Source: Planctomycetota bacterium
Lineage (GTDB): Bacteria; Planctomycetota; UBA8108; UBA1146
Direction: 5' to 3'
NCBI GenBank assembly: GCA_002691835.1
Contig: NZJA01000044.1
Coordinates: 1 to 11,983, forward strand
Length of the DNA: 11,983 bases
Part shown: piece after piece, positions 5,956 through 11,983 of the stretch
Layout: each line of letters begins with the position of its first letter
How positions within the stretch are numbered: position 1 is the first letter of the stretch
Position numbers and translations under genes: made by a program
Notes under the pieces: model-generated
Database searches by the model: none
What the model was told of the DNA's origin: nothing
What the model saw: the letters and a program-made list of their open reading frames with translations, nothing else

Positions 5956-7452
5956 TTATGCTATATAAATTGTGTAAGGCACTTGCTGTAACTCAATCAT
6001 CTTAGATTCAGCCTCAGATGCTCTTCTATTTAATAATGCTTGTCTTGATGTTTCATCAAGGTATGTTCTTAATCTTTCTATTAATGCTGCTTTTTCTGCT
6101 GTTGCTGCTGATATTAAATCACCTTGATTTAAATTAACTTCAGCATTTGGTATTGGAATACTACTATATTTTCCTCTTACATACCCTAACATTTCTTTTG
6201 CTAAAGCTAATGTGTATTCAAATATCCATTGTCTACCTACTGAATTGATAAATTCATATGTAGGATTTTCAAATGGTGCATTTGATACATTTGTAACTTT
6301 AGTTGGAGTTTGTTTAACTGAACTATTTATTCTTTCATCTCTTAAAATATAATCAAACCATAAAGTTCCTCCACCACAAATAGCTGTTATATCTTGTTCT
6401 CTTAAAGTAAATACTAAATCTCCAGATGCATTACTAATATCATTACTAGAACCATCTATAGTAGCTGCTGATATTGTAATTACATCACCAGCTGTGTATC
6501 CACTACCTGATGATTTTACTTTAAATTCATATGTAGTATTTGTTCCTTGACTTCCTATAATAACACCTTGTGCATCTTTACCTTCACCAGTTCCTCCAGT
6601 TATATCAATTAAAGATGAAGTTAAATCACTTGCAAATGTTATTGATGGTGGATTTGATGCTGATAAAGCATTATTCAATAGTAAAGATGAACCTGAATGG
6701 AATGTTCCATCAAAATTAGGTATAGGGAATATTCTCAATTTATCATCTTGTACTCTAAATGAATAGTTAGACATTCTAACCATTTCATTCATTTCTATTT
6801 GTTGTATTACTTGTAAATCATAATTTAATGGAGCCATTAAATATCCCATTCCTTGACCAAATCCTCCAAATCCAACAATACCTGCTGCTACAGCACCTCC
6901 AAATCCAAATCCATTATAAGGATCTAAATATCTTGCTGATGCTGGGAATTTTGGTTCATAATATACTTTTTTTACTTCTATACCATTTTCGTATTCAGAT
7001 CCTGTTAATCCACTTCCTGTCATAAAAGTTTGGAAATCATAATCTTGAATACTAGAAGTTAATTGGAACGAACCTGAGTAATATGGTACATTTCCTCCAC
7101 TACCTGCTTCTTCACCATATTGTTCAGTTAATCTAACAATTGGTTCAAAACTTGGTGTTATTAATGCCTGGTTTAAAGATGACCCTGTTGTAATTCCTTC
7201 AAGTGATAATTGATTATCACGTATTTTATATGCATATAATTCATTTCCATATGTAGTTACTGCTTCTTCAAATGCCGTAAAAAATGAACTTGATTGTAGT
7301 TCAACATCTACTAAAGGATAACCTAACCTTGAAGCACAAAATTTTGTAACTTTTATAGCATCGATTTGAAATGTAGTATCGGTATTATAGAATCCAAATG
7401 GTACGGATTTTTCGTTCCAAATTGGACAACCATCATAAATTGGTACATTCAT
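5956..7452 (-). CDS. gp13: Virion neck / head-tail adaptor protein, gp13-like
   Basis: This is a 498-residue protein. The N-terminal helical region contains AIKVTKFCASRLGYPLVDVE (residues 32-51) and FFTAFEEAVTTYGNELYAYK (57-76), the type of helical-bundle start seen in head-completion adaptors that bind the portal. A Gly-rich stretch (residues 181-203) follows, then YDLQVIQQIEMNEMVR. The conserved-looking end holds TLWFDYILRDERI (363-375) and a helical region VGRQWIFEYTLALAKEMLGYVRGKYSS. A Gly-rich beta insert lies near residues 286-355 and resembles one in gp18. T4 gp13 is only 309 residues, so this version is enlarged by inserts. The assignment rests on the adaptor-like N-terminus and on its position before gp14 and gp15. 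It follows the gp23 terminator and its own promoter-like element, 9 nt before the ATG. Confidence 0.65.
   Translation of the reverse strand: MNVPIYDGCPIWNEKSVPFGFYNTDTTFQIDAIKVTKFCASRLGYPLVDVELQSSSFFTAFEEAVTTYGNELYAYKIRDNQLSLEGITTGSSLNQALITPSFEPIVRLTEQYGEEAGSGGNVPYYSGSFQLTSSIQDYDFQTFMTGSGLTGSEYENGIEVKKVYYEPKFPASARYLDPYNGFGFGGAVAAGIVGFGGFGQGMGYLMAPLNYDLQVIQQIEMNEMVRMSNYSFRVQDDKLRIFPIPNFDGTFHSGSSLLLNNALSASNPPSITFASDLTSSLIDITGGTGEGKDAQGVIIGSQGTNTTYEFKVKSSGSGYTAGDVITISAATIDGSSNDISNASGDLVFTLREQDITAICGGGTLWFDYILRDERINSSVKQTPTKVTNVSNAPFENPTYEFINSVGRQWIFEYTLALAKEMLGYVRGKYSSIPIPNAEVNLNQGDLISAATAEKAALIERLRTYLDETSRQALLNRRASEAESKMIELQQVPYTIYIA
6388..6597 (-). repeat. Gly-rich GxGYxxG insert in the gp13-like protein, copy 2 of the shared domain
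   Basis: Residues about 286-355 include SSGSGYTAGDVITI, an Asn/Ser-rich loop and SGDLVFTLREQDI. They align by eye with residues 145-203 of the sheath. The insert interrupts the segment between FDGTFHSGSSLLLNN and the conserved-looking TLWFDYILRDERI, which would otherwise be much closer together. Confidence 0.5.
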
Positions 7453-7461
7453 AGTTGAGTA

Positions 7462-7477
7462 TTTTATTATAAATATT
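7462..7477 (-). promoter_or_regulatory. Late-promoter-like element before the gp13-like gene
   Basis: This is an exact AATATTTATAATAAAA on the minus strand, placed directly after the T run of the gp23 terminator and 9 nt before the ATG at 7452. The arrangement terminator, element, start is what is expected when transcription of the neck genes is re-started after the capsid message ends. Confidence 0.6.
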
Positions 7478-7478
7478 G

Positions 7479-7508
7479 AAAAAAAAAGCCCGAACGTGAG
7501 TTCGGGCT
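7479..7508 (-). terminator. Strong intrinsic terminator after gp23
   Basis: The minus strand reads AGCCCGAAC-TCAC-GTTCGGGCT, a perfect 9-bp stem with a 4-base loop, followed by eight T (7486-7479). It lies 29 nt after the gp23 stop codon. It is the most GC-rich short segment between genes in the window and is a textbook rho-independent terminator. Confidence 0.95.
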
Positions 7509-7537
7509 AATTTTTACTAACTAAGAGTTATCTCTGA

Positions 7538-9250
7538 TTATAGAGTGTTTAATCCTGAGATGTTGATAGTACCGTAAAATTCTGGTCTTACCATTTTCTT
7601 AGCATATCTAGTTAACAATCCTTTTCTTGGTGTGAAAGTATTTGGATCGTATACTAGTGGAGTCATGATTAACGGAATGTACGGAGCAAATACAGCACCA
7701 CTTTCCAAGAACTGAGAACCTCTAAATCCTAATAAGATTTTGTTTTCAGTCATGTAAGGGTTTTTGTATACTTTGTAACGTCCATTAATTGAACCTACTT
7801 TTTGTACACCAAACGCGTAGCTTGCTTTAGCAGCATCGCCATCTGAATCAGCAGCAAATCCTGGAATACTTTCTAAGATTGTACCTACAGTTGGAGAACA
7901 TACTAAGAAGTTAGCACCACCTCTAAGAGTTTTCTGGTGGATGATGTTACTTAGTTTTTGGATTTTAGTTCCTAAAGTTTGGAACCATTGTCCTTGAGAA
8001 TTATAGAATCCTAAGTCAGTAACAACAGCATTACCGTTAGCAGCTGTTGAAATTGCAGTATTGTTAACTGCTGACCAGTTTTCAGTTCCAGCTCCTGCTC
8101 CTTCGATCAACATAGAAAGAATTTCTAGGTCAATTTCTAATGAGATATACTCACTAAGGATAGAAGTTAATTCTGCTTCAGCATCTAATGCATGGTATGC
8201 ATTTAAATCCTGTGCGAATTCTGGAGTCCAAACTGCTTTAAGTTTTCTAGTTTTAGCAACTATTGCAGATGATTTCATCTGAATGTTGATTTCTGGAATA
8301 ACTTGTGGAGGACAGCATCCGCTGTTTCCGTTTGAACCTGAATCATTCCAAGTGTTTGGTACGCTGTTTCCAGCTTCAAAGTCACCTCTGTATTGATCAG
8401 TAGGTTGTACTTGGAATACAATTGATTGTGCAGTTGCAGCATTACCTGTAGCTCCAGCCCAATCAGCGGCTAGTGCAAGGAAATGTACATTAGTATCATC
8501 TACTGAAGTAAATGCTGATACTTGTTTACCTGCAGATCCTGTCTTTACTAGTAAAGATGGAATTCTTGATGCAGCTGAACCTGAGTATAATTGGAATCCT
8601 TTAACACCTTCGAAATCAGCCATTCCTAAACCTGTTTTAGCGAATGAGAATTTCTTATAGTCTCCGAATGATGCTGAGTAATCAGAATCATAGTTAAAGT
8701 CAGACCATTTAGCTGTTGCTACTGCAGCAACGTTTACTTGTGAAGAAGTATTTTGGATAGAATATCCAAATCTACCTGCTCCATAAAGACCACCTTCGTT
8801 AGTGTTTCCGAATGGTGCATTTCCACCTTCGTTACCGTATAATGAATCACCGGCAGCGAATGGAGTTTTGTCATTTCCGTATTGGAAATCTAGGTAAAAT
8901 ACTAGACCAGAAGGTAAGTTCATTGGCTGAACGCTAACAAATTCTTTTGCTGCGATTTGACCAAATACTTTTCTTACTAATGGTAAAGCTACTCCAGCCC
9001 ATTGACCACCGATGTTAACAGCAGTTTGGCTTGAGAATGTACCTGAAGACGCAGTACCTCCTCCTGTTTGAGAAGATTCTACTACAAGTTGTTTAGCTTG
9101 GTTTTCTAAAATGATTCCCATGTTGTTTTTGTGGGCACCATTTAAACCTTCTAAAAGACCTGTTTTTTCCCATTTACCAGCTAATTTAGCTGCATCAGAC
9201 TGTAGAGACTGATATGGGTTAGCGCTTTCTAAAAGAGTATTTAAGCTCAT
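7538..9250 (-). CDS. gp23: Major capsid protein gp23
   Basis: This 570-residue HK97-fold capsid protein builds the hexamers of the head (T4 gp23 is 521 residues). Family landmarks in order are VSVQPMNLPSGLVFYLDFQY (residues 105-124), KTRKLKAVWTPEFAQDLNAY (333-352), DAEAELTSILSEYISLEIDL (356-375), LRGGANFLVCSPTV (442-455), LLGFRGSQFLESGAVFAPYI (506-525) and DPNTFTPRKGLLTRYA (535-550). The N-terminal 58 residues are Lys/Gln/Glu-rich and end in LVVE; by analogy with T4, where gp21 cuts after Glu65, this is the likely propeptide and Ser59 the mature start. ILE49 is an alternative site. An unusual CCPP sits at residues 312-315. A strong terminator follows. No Shine-Dalgarno sequence precedes the ATG, only an A/T tract. 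Confidence 0.97.
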   Translation of the reverse strand: MSLNTLLESANPYQSLQSDAAKLAGKWEKTGLLEGLNGAHKNNMGIILENQAKQLVVESSQTGGGTASSGTFSSQTAVNIGGQWAGVALPLVRKVFGQIAAKEFVSVQPMNLPSGLVFYLDFQYGNDKTPFAAGDSLYGNEGGNAPFGNTNEGGLYGAGRFGYSIQNTSSQVNVAAVATAKWSDFNYDSDYSASFGDYKKFSFAKTGLGMADFEGVKGFQLYSGSAASRIPSLLVKTGSAGKQVSAFTSVDDTNVHFLALAADWAGATGNAATAQSIVFQVQPTDQYRGDFEAGNSVPNTWNDSGSNGNSGCCPPQVIPEINIQMKSSAIVAKTRKLKAVWTPEFAQDLNAYHALDAEAELTSILSEYISLEIDLEILSMLIEGAGAGTENWSAVNNTAISTAANGNAVVTDLGFYNSQGQWFQTLGTKIQKLSNIIHQKTLRGGANFLVCSPTVGTILESIPGFAADSDGDAAKASYAFGVQKVGSINGRYKVYKNPYMTENKILLGFRGSQFLESGAVFAPYIPLIMTPLVYDPNTFTPRKGLLTRYAKKMVRPEFYGTINISGLNTL

Positions 9251-9281
9251 AATAAATAGTTTAAATTGTTAATAATAATTT

Positions 9282-10502
9282 TTAAATTAATCCCGCTAGC
9301 TTACGCATACGGTTGTAAACGTCATTTGACTCAATGATTGGTTGCTTTGTTGACGTCGCTTTTGGTTCTAAACCACTAGCTTTCGATGCAGATCCTAAGT
9401 TTCTTGATTCATTTACTGGAGATTTATCTAGTAAACCTTCTGATAATGTTTCAAAAATTGTTTTCGCTGCTTGTACATCCTTCGCTTTGTCAAACGCTTT
9501 TAATACCTTAACTTTTTTACTTTCAGTTAAGTTTTTTGCCTTGAAAATTTTGTTAGTGTAAAGTAATTTAGCATTTAAAAGGTTAACTTCATTCAATTCA
9601 ACTTTAAGCGCTTGAATTTCATCCATTGCTTCTTTGAATCTCATTTTTTCAGTTTCTTTTTCGATTTTAGAGTCATCTTTGTCTCCATCCTCGTTTCCGA
9701 CACCTTTTTCACCTTTTACACGAGATGCTTCATCGATCTCGTCTTTTGCTTCATCAACTTTTTCACTTTCATCCATTTCTTCTTTTTTGGCTTCGTCGAT
9801 TTCTACATCTACGCTTAAGTCGTCTACAACATCAATGTCTTCAACGTCTTCAACTTCAACTTCGTCTTCTACGAATTCATCGCCTGGCTCAATTTCGCCG
9901 TCAGCGACCATGTCTTTAATGACATCCTCGATAAATCCTTTAAGGTCGTCTTCTGACATATCTTCAAGATCGATTTCTTCGTCCATCTCGTCTTCCATGT
10001 CTTCTTTTTCGTCCTTTTCTCCATCTTTGTACCCTTCTTCTTCTGCGTCAGTACGAGCATCTTCTTCAAGATCTTCTTTCTCGTCTTTCATGCCATCTTT
10101 GTAGCCTTCTTCTTCTGCGTCAGTTCTAGCGTCTTCAGATAAATCTTTAGAATCTTCAAGTTCAGCTAATAGTTCATCAAGATCGATTTCTTCATCCATT
10201 TCCTCTTTTTCTTCTTGCACTGTAGATTGACCTACTTTTTTCGGCGCAAGATCTTTTAAAGAGTCACCGGCTGGAGAGTTCTTTCTTTCGAAACTAGAAG
10301 CATCCATTTCTTCAACTTTGTCTTCTTTTTCTTCTTTTACTTCATCATCTTTGTCCATTTCTTCTAACTTTGCAGCTAGCATAGATTTTAGATGTGGAGT
10401 GAAAGCTTCTTCAAGAGCAAGTTTGGCGTTTGCGATTGCTGTTTCCCTTACGGACTTCGCATCGGCAATTGCCTCTTTTAGCAAATCTCTGTTTGTTGCC
10501 AT
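9282..10502 (-). CDS. gp22: Prohead core scaffolding protein gp22
   Basis: This 406-residue, extremely acidic protein compares with 269 residues in T4, where gp22 forms the internal core around which gp23 assembles and is then degraded by gp21. The N-terminus MATNRDLLKEAIADAKSVRE is helical. Residues about 45-285 are dominated by Glu, Asp and Lys and include two tandem 24-residue repeats (123-146 and 147-170). The C-terminal third is a regular helical region (ALKVELNEVNLLNAKLLYTN, residues 298-317) ending in NDVYNRMRKLAGLI, a typical scaffold tail that contacts the capsid protein. Possible gp21 cut sites of the L/I-x-E type are frequent. The gene lies between gp21 and gp23 exactly as in T4. 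The extra length comes from the acidic repeat-containing region. Confidence 0.9.
   Translation of the reverse strand: MATNRDLLKEAIADAKSVRETAIANAKLALEEAFTPHLKSMLAAKLEEMDKDDEVKEEKEDKVEEMDASSFERKNSPAGDSLKDLAPKKVGQSTVQEEKEEMDEEIDLDELLAELEDSKDLSEDARTDAEEEGYKDGMKDEKEDLEEDARTDAEEEGYKDGEKDEKEDMEDEMDEEIDLEDMSEDDLKGFIEDVIKDMVADGEIEPGDEFVEDEVEVEDVEDIDVVDDLSVDVEIDEAKKEEMDESEKVDEAKDEIDEASRVKGEKGVGNEDGDKDDSKIEKETEKMRFKEAMDEIQALKVELNEVNLLNAKLLYTNKIFKAKNLTESKKVKVLKAFDKAKDVQAAKTIFETLSEGLLDKSPVNESRNLGSASKASGLEPKATSTKQPIIESNDVYNRMRKLAGLI
9993..10136 (-). repeat. Two tandem 72-bp repeats within gp22
   Basis: Positions 10136-10065 and 10064-9993 each encode 24 residues starting EDARTDAEEEGYKDG. They differ only at the sixteenth residue (Met or Glu) and at the penultimate residue (Leu or Met). 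The DNA copies also match closely, with a few synonymous changes, pointing to a fairly recent in-frame duplication. EEMDEEIDLDE (100-110) and DEMDEEIDLED (171-181) bracket the pair as a further, more diverged echo. Confidence 0.9.
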
Positions 10503-10526
10503 AATCCCAAAATTTAGTTTGTGAAA

Positions 10527-10547
10527 TACGTCTATTCATGAGACGTA
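10527..10547 (-). other. Inverted repeat in the gp22 leader
   Basis: The plus strand reads tacgtct-attcatg-agacgta, a perfect 7-bp stem with a 7-base loop, ending 24 nt before the gp22 ATG. No T run follows on the minus strand, so it does not look like a terminator. It could be a leader hairpin, an RNA-processing signal or an operator. Confidence 0.4.
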
Positions 10548-10569
10548 ATAGAAAATTATTAATAGTCTA

Positions 10570-10613
10570 ACATCATATAAAGATAATCATGATGTATTAC
10601 GGTTATACGTATA
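10570..10613. other. Second dyad and palindrome between gp21 and gp22
   Basis: The plus strand has acatcat (10570-10576) and atgatgt (10589-10595), a 7-bp inverted repeat with a 12-base loop, followed by the 10-base palindrome tatacgtata (10604-10613). Together with the dyad at 10527-10547 they fill much of the longest gap between genes (10503-10629), which otherwise holds no frame of note. Confidence 0.35.
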
Positions 10614-10629
10614 TGAAAATATCTTAAAA

Positions 10630-11229
10630 TTACATTACAGGGCAAGAGCCTTTTGAGCAAAGGATCTCAGTAACAATTTGGTTAACTTTTGTGTAATCAT
10701 AAGAAACCATTTCTTTACCTTCTTTGATAGTATGCATATAAGAACCTGGGTTAGAAGGTGTTGAAACAAAATCCCAACATAGTAATTCAAAGTCATCTTG
10801 TACTTCCATTACTCCACCTCTATCTTGCAATGAACCCATTCCTCTTGATGATACACCTACTGTAACACCATGACCTATTAGTTCTCTAAGTATATTTCCT
10901 GAGGGAGTAGGTAAAATTTCTATTTTACCCATTACGTTATCTCCATCCCACCAAAATTCAGATATTAGGTGAGATACATTTTTTAAATTTACTACTGATG
11001 ATTCAGGGTGGTCTAGCTCTCCCATTGAACGTCTTTGTTCAACAAGTTCAGCATATTTATTCATTTCTCTTTCCCATAAATCCTTAGAGTAGTAACGACC
11101 ATTACCGTTTTTAACTTCAGCAGTTGCTAAAACACCCTCAACTAATAAATTACCATTTTCGGTAACATTTTCAGTTAGCTGTTGGGGTGAGGCCTTAAAC
11201 TCGTGAGTTTCTATTAGTAATGTCTTCAT
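10630..11229 (-). CDS. gp21: Prohead maturation protease gp21
   Basis: This 199-residue serine protease has the herpesvirus-assemblin-like fold of phage prohead proteases (T4 gp21, 212 residues). It cuts scaffold and capsid propeptides after E in L/I-x-E sites inside the prohead. Landmarks are NGNGRYYSKDLWEREMNKYA (residues 41-60), MGELDHPESS with the probable catalytic His74 (69-78), HGVTVGVSSRGMGSL with the probable nucleophile Ser127 or Ser128 (120-133), and WDFVSTPSNPGSYM (152-165). The C-terminus ends CSKGSCPVM with two Cys. It starts 12 nt after the upstream gene, with TATAAT immediately before the ATG but no Shine-Dalgarno sequence. It precedes gp22 and gp23 as in T4. Confidence 0.93.
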   Translation of the reverse strand: MKTLLIETHEFKASPQQLTENVTENGNLLVEGVLATAEVKNGNGRYYSKDLWEREMNKYAELVEQRRSMGELDHPESSVVNLKNVSHLISEFWWDGDNVMGKIEILPTPSGNILRELIGHGVTVGVSSRGMGSLQDRGGVMEVQDDFELLCWDFVSTPSNPGSYMHTIKEGKEMVSYDYTKVNQIVTEILCSKGSCPVM

Positions 11230-11241
11230 ATTATAACTTGA

Positions 11242-11970
11242 TTAATCTCTGTAGTTACCTACGTATTTTGCATTGATTGCACCTGCAATTTTTTCTGCAT
11301 CTTCTCTTGATTTACCTTGATCCATGATATCATCTACTACACTATCAAAATCTTCAGAAACTTCTTCAGTTTCGTCTACCATTTCTTTTTTAGCATATTT
11401 TTTACCACAAGATTTTTCGTAAATCTTTTCCATTTTAGATTTTTTCTTTTCTAGTTCTTTGATTTCTTTTTGCATTTGCTTCATTTTAGCTTTATCAATT
11501 AACTCTTTAAGATTTTCATCTTCATTAATTGAATTTACTCTATCTACTTTTTCAGCAATATGATCATGTAAGAAATCTAACTGTGCCTCTAATTTTACTG
11601 CTTCAGCTTCTTTACCTATTTCAGCTAATTTAGAATCGATTGATTCTTTTTTTACTTTCTTTTTCTTTTCTTTATCTTTAGCTGCTTTAGCCATTGGTTC
11701 TTTTGTATCACCATCTCCATCGATATCTGGGTAATCTGGTCTTGCTTCTTCAGCCATACCTGCTTTTTCTTGAGATGCTTCTACAGCTTTTTCTCTTGCT
11801 TCATCAAATTTATCTTCACTCATTGGAAGATCATCTTCTTTATTTAATTCATTTACAAAATTGTCTAATGAATTTGGAGTTTCTGTTAATCCTTCTTCAG
11901 CTAACATTTTATTAATAACTTCACCTGATATTGAAGCAAAGCTACTTTTGTTACCATTACTAACACCCAT
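11242..11970 (-). CDS. Charged helical protein, possible prohead core protein (start uncertain at window edge)
   Basis: This frame has 242 residues from the first ATG at 11970, but it stays open upstream to the window end (KEHF precedes the Met), so the true start may lie outside. The protein is rich in Lys and Glu. Residues 78-93 contain PDYPDIDGDGDTKEPM, an acidic DxDxDxD loop like those that bind calcium. Residues 110-190 form a long helical, probably coiled-coil region (KMKQMQKEIKELEKKKSKME). The C-terminus has GKSREDAEKIAGAINAKY. No enzyme motif is seen. In T4 the small prohead core proteins gp67 and gp68 are encoded between the portal gene and gene 21; this gene holds the position just before gp21, and its composition suits an internal core protein. 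That role is inferred from context and is not a sequence match. Confidence 0.6.
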   Translation of the reverse strand: MGVSNGNKSSFASISGEVINKMLAEEGLTETPNSLDNFVNELNKEDDLPMSEDKFDEAREKAVEASQEKAGMAEEARPDYPDIDGDGDTKEPMAKAAKDKEKKKKVKKESIDSKLAEIGKEAEAVKLEAQLDFLHDHIAEKVDRVNSINEDENLKELIDKAKMKQMQKEIKELEKKKSKMEKIYEKSCGKKYAKKEMVDETEEVSEDFDSVVDDIMDQGKSREDAEKIAGAINAKYVGNYRD

Positions 11971-11983
11971 AAAGTGTTCTTTA

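Noticed and set aside
5422..5958. A frameshift or broken gene at the tight gp13-like/gp14/gp15 junctions
   Set aside because: Each protein has a sensible start and a complete C-terminus. The 1-nt gap and TAATG overlap are ordinary translational coupling.
9251..9281. A possible sixth copy of the promoter-like element before gp23 (CTATTTATTATG, minus strand)
   Set aside because: It matches the core imperfectly and overlaps the gp23 ATG itself, so it cannot serve as that gene's promoter. In such A/T-rich sequence a partial match is expected by chance.
9612..10104. Long plus-strand open frames opposite gp22, including a Ser-rich one
   Set aside because: They are mirror products of the Glu/Asp/Lys codons of gp22 on the other strand. 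The low-complexity Ser/Phe/Leu translations and lack of any start signal argue against real genes.
1..11983. tRNA genes, CRISPR arrays, insertion sequences or attachment sites
   Set aside because: No clover-leaf pattern, spaced direct repeats, transposase-like protein or terminal inverted repeats were seen. The gaps between genes are too short to hold most of these.

Overview
The window is a block of virion morphogenesis genes from a tailed phage with a contractile tail, related to T4. It is AT-rich (by eye roughly one third G+C). Every convincing gene lies on the minus strand, so the genes are described here from high to low coordinates. T4-type homologues recognised directly from the protein sequences are the prohead protease gp21, the acidic scaffold gp22, the major capsid protein gp23, neck protein gp14, tail terminator gp15, sheath gp18, tube gp19 and a gp26-like (T4_baseplate family) protein. 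The gp13-like assignment rests partly on gene order. The AT-rich, Lys/Asn/Ile-rich coding and the style of the capsid and sheath suggest a marine or freshwater T4-like phage outside the classical enterobacterial group. The host cannot be read from this window. Most starts lack a good Shine-Dalgarno sequence.

Layout on the minus strand. (1) Head module, 11970-7538: a charged, helical possible prohead-core protein, then gp21, gp22 and gp23, closed by a strong intrinsic terminator just after gp23. (2) Neck module, 7452-4477: a gp13-like adaptor, gp14 and gp15, packed with a 1-nt gap and a 1-nt overlap. (3) Tail module, 4429 to past base 1: a small coiled-coil protein, sheath gp18, tube gp19, a second intrinsic terminator, a gp26-like protein, an 82-codon reading frame, and the N-terminus of a helical protein that is probably the tape measure, cut by the window edge.

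Two features stand out. First, the gp26-like gene ends on a run of seven T (minus strand) exactly where its frame overlaps an upstream extension of the 82-codon frame. A +1 or -2 slip there would fuse the two proteins. This matches the position (tail tube, chaperone, frameshift, tape measure) of the G/GT-type tail-assembly-chaperone frameshift of other long-tailed phages, so the pair may be a frameshifted chaperone rather than simple baseplate parts. Second, a nearly invariant 16-base element, AATATTTATAATAAAA on the gene-sense strand, sits 7-24 nt before five of the genes and nowhere else that I noticed. It is the best candidate for the late promoter of this phage.

The order core?-21-22-23-13-14-15-x-18-19-26 is rearranged relative to T4 (13-14-15-16-17-18-19-20-21-22-23). 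No terminase or portal gene lies within the window. The longest gap between genes is 127 bases, and no tRNA, CRISPR array or insertion sequence was seen.
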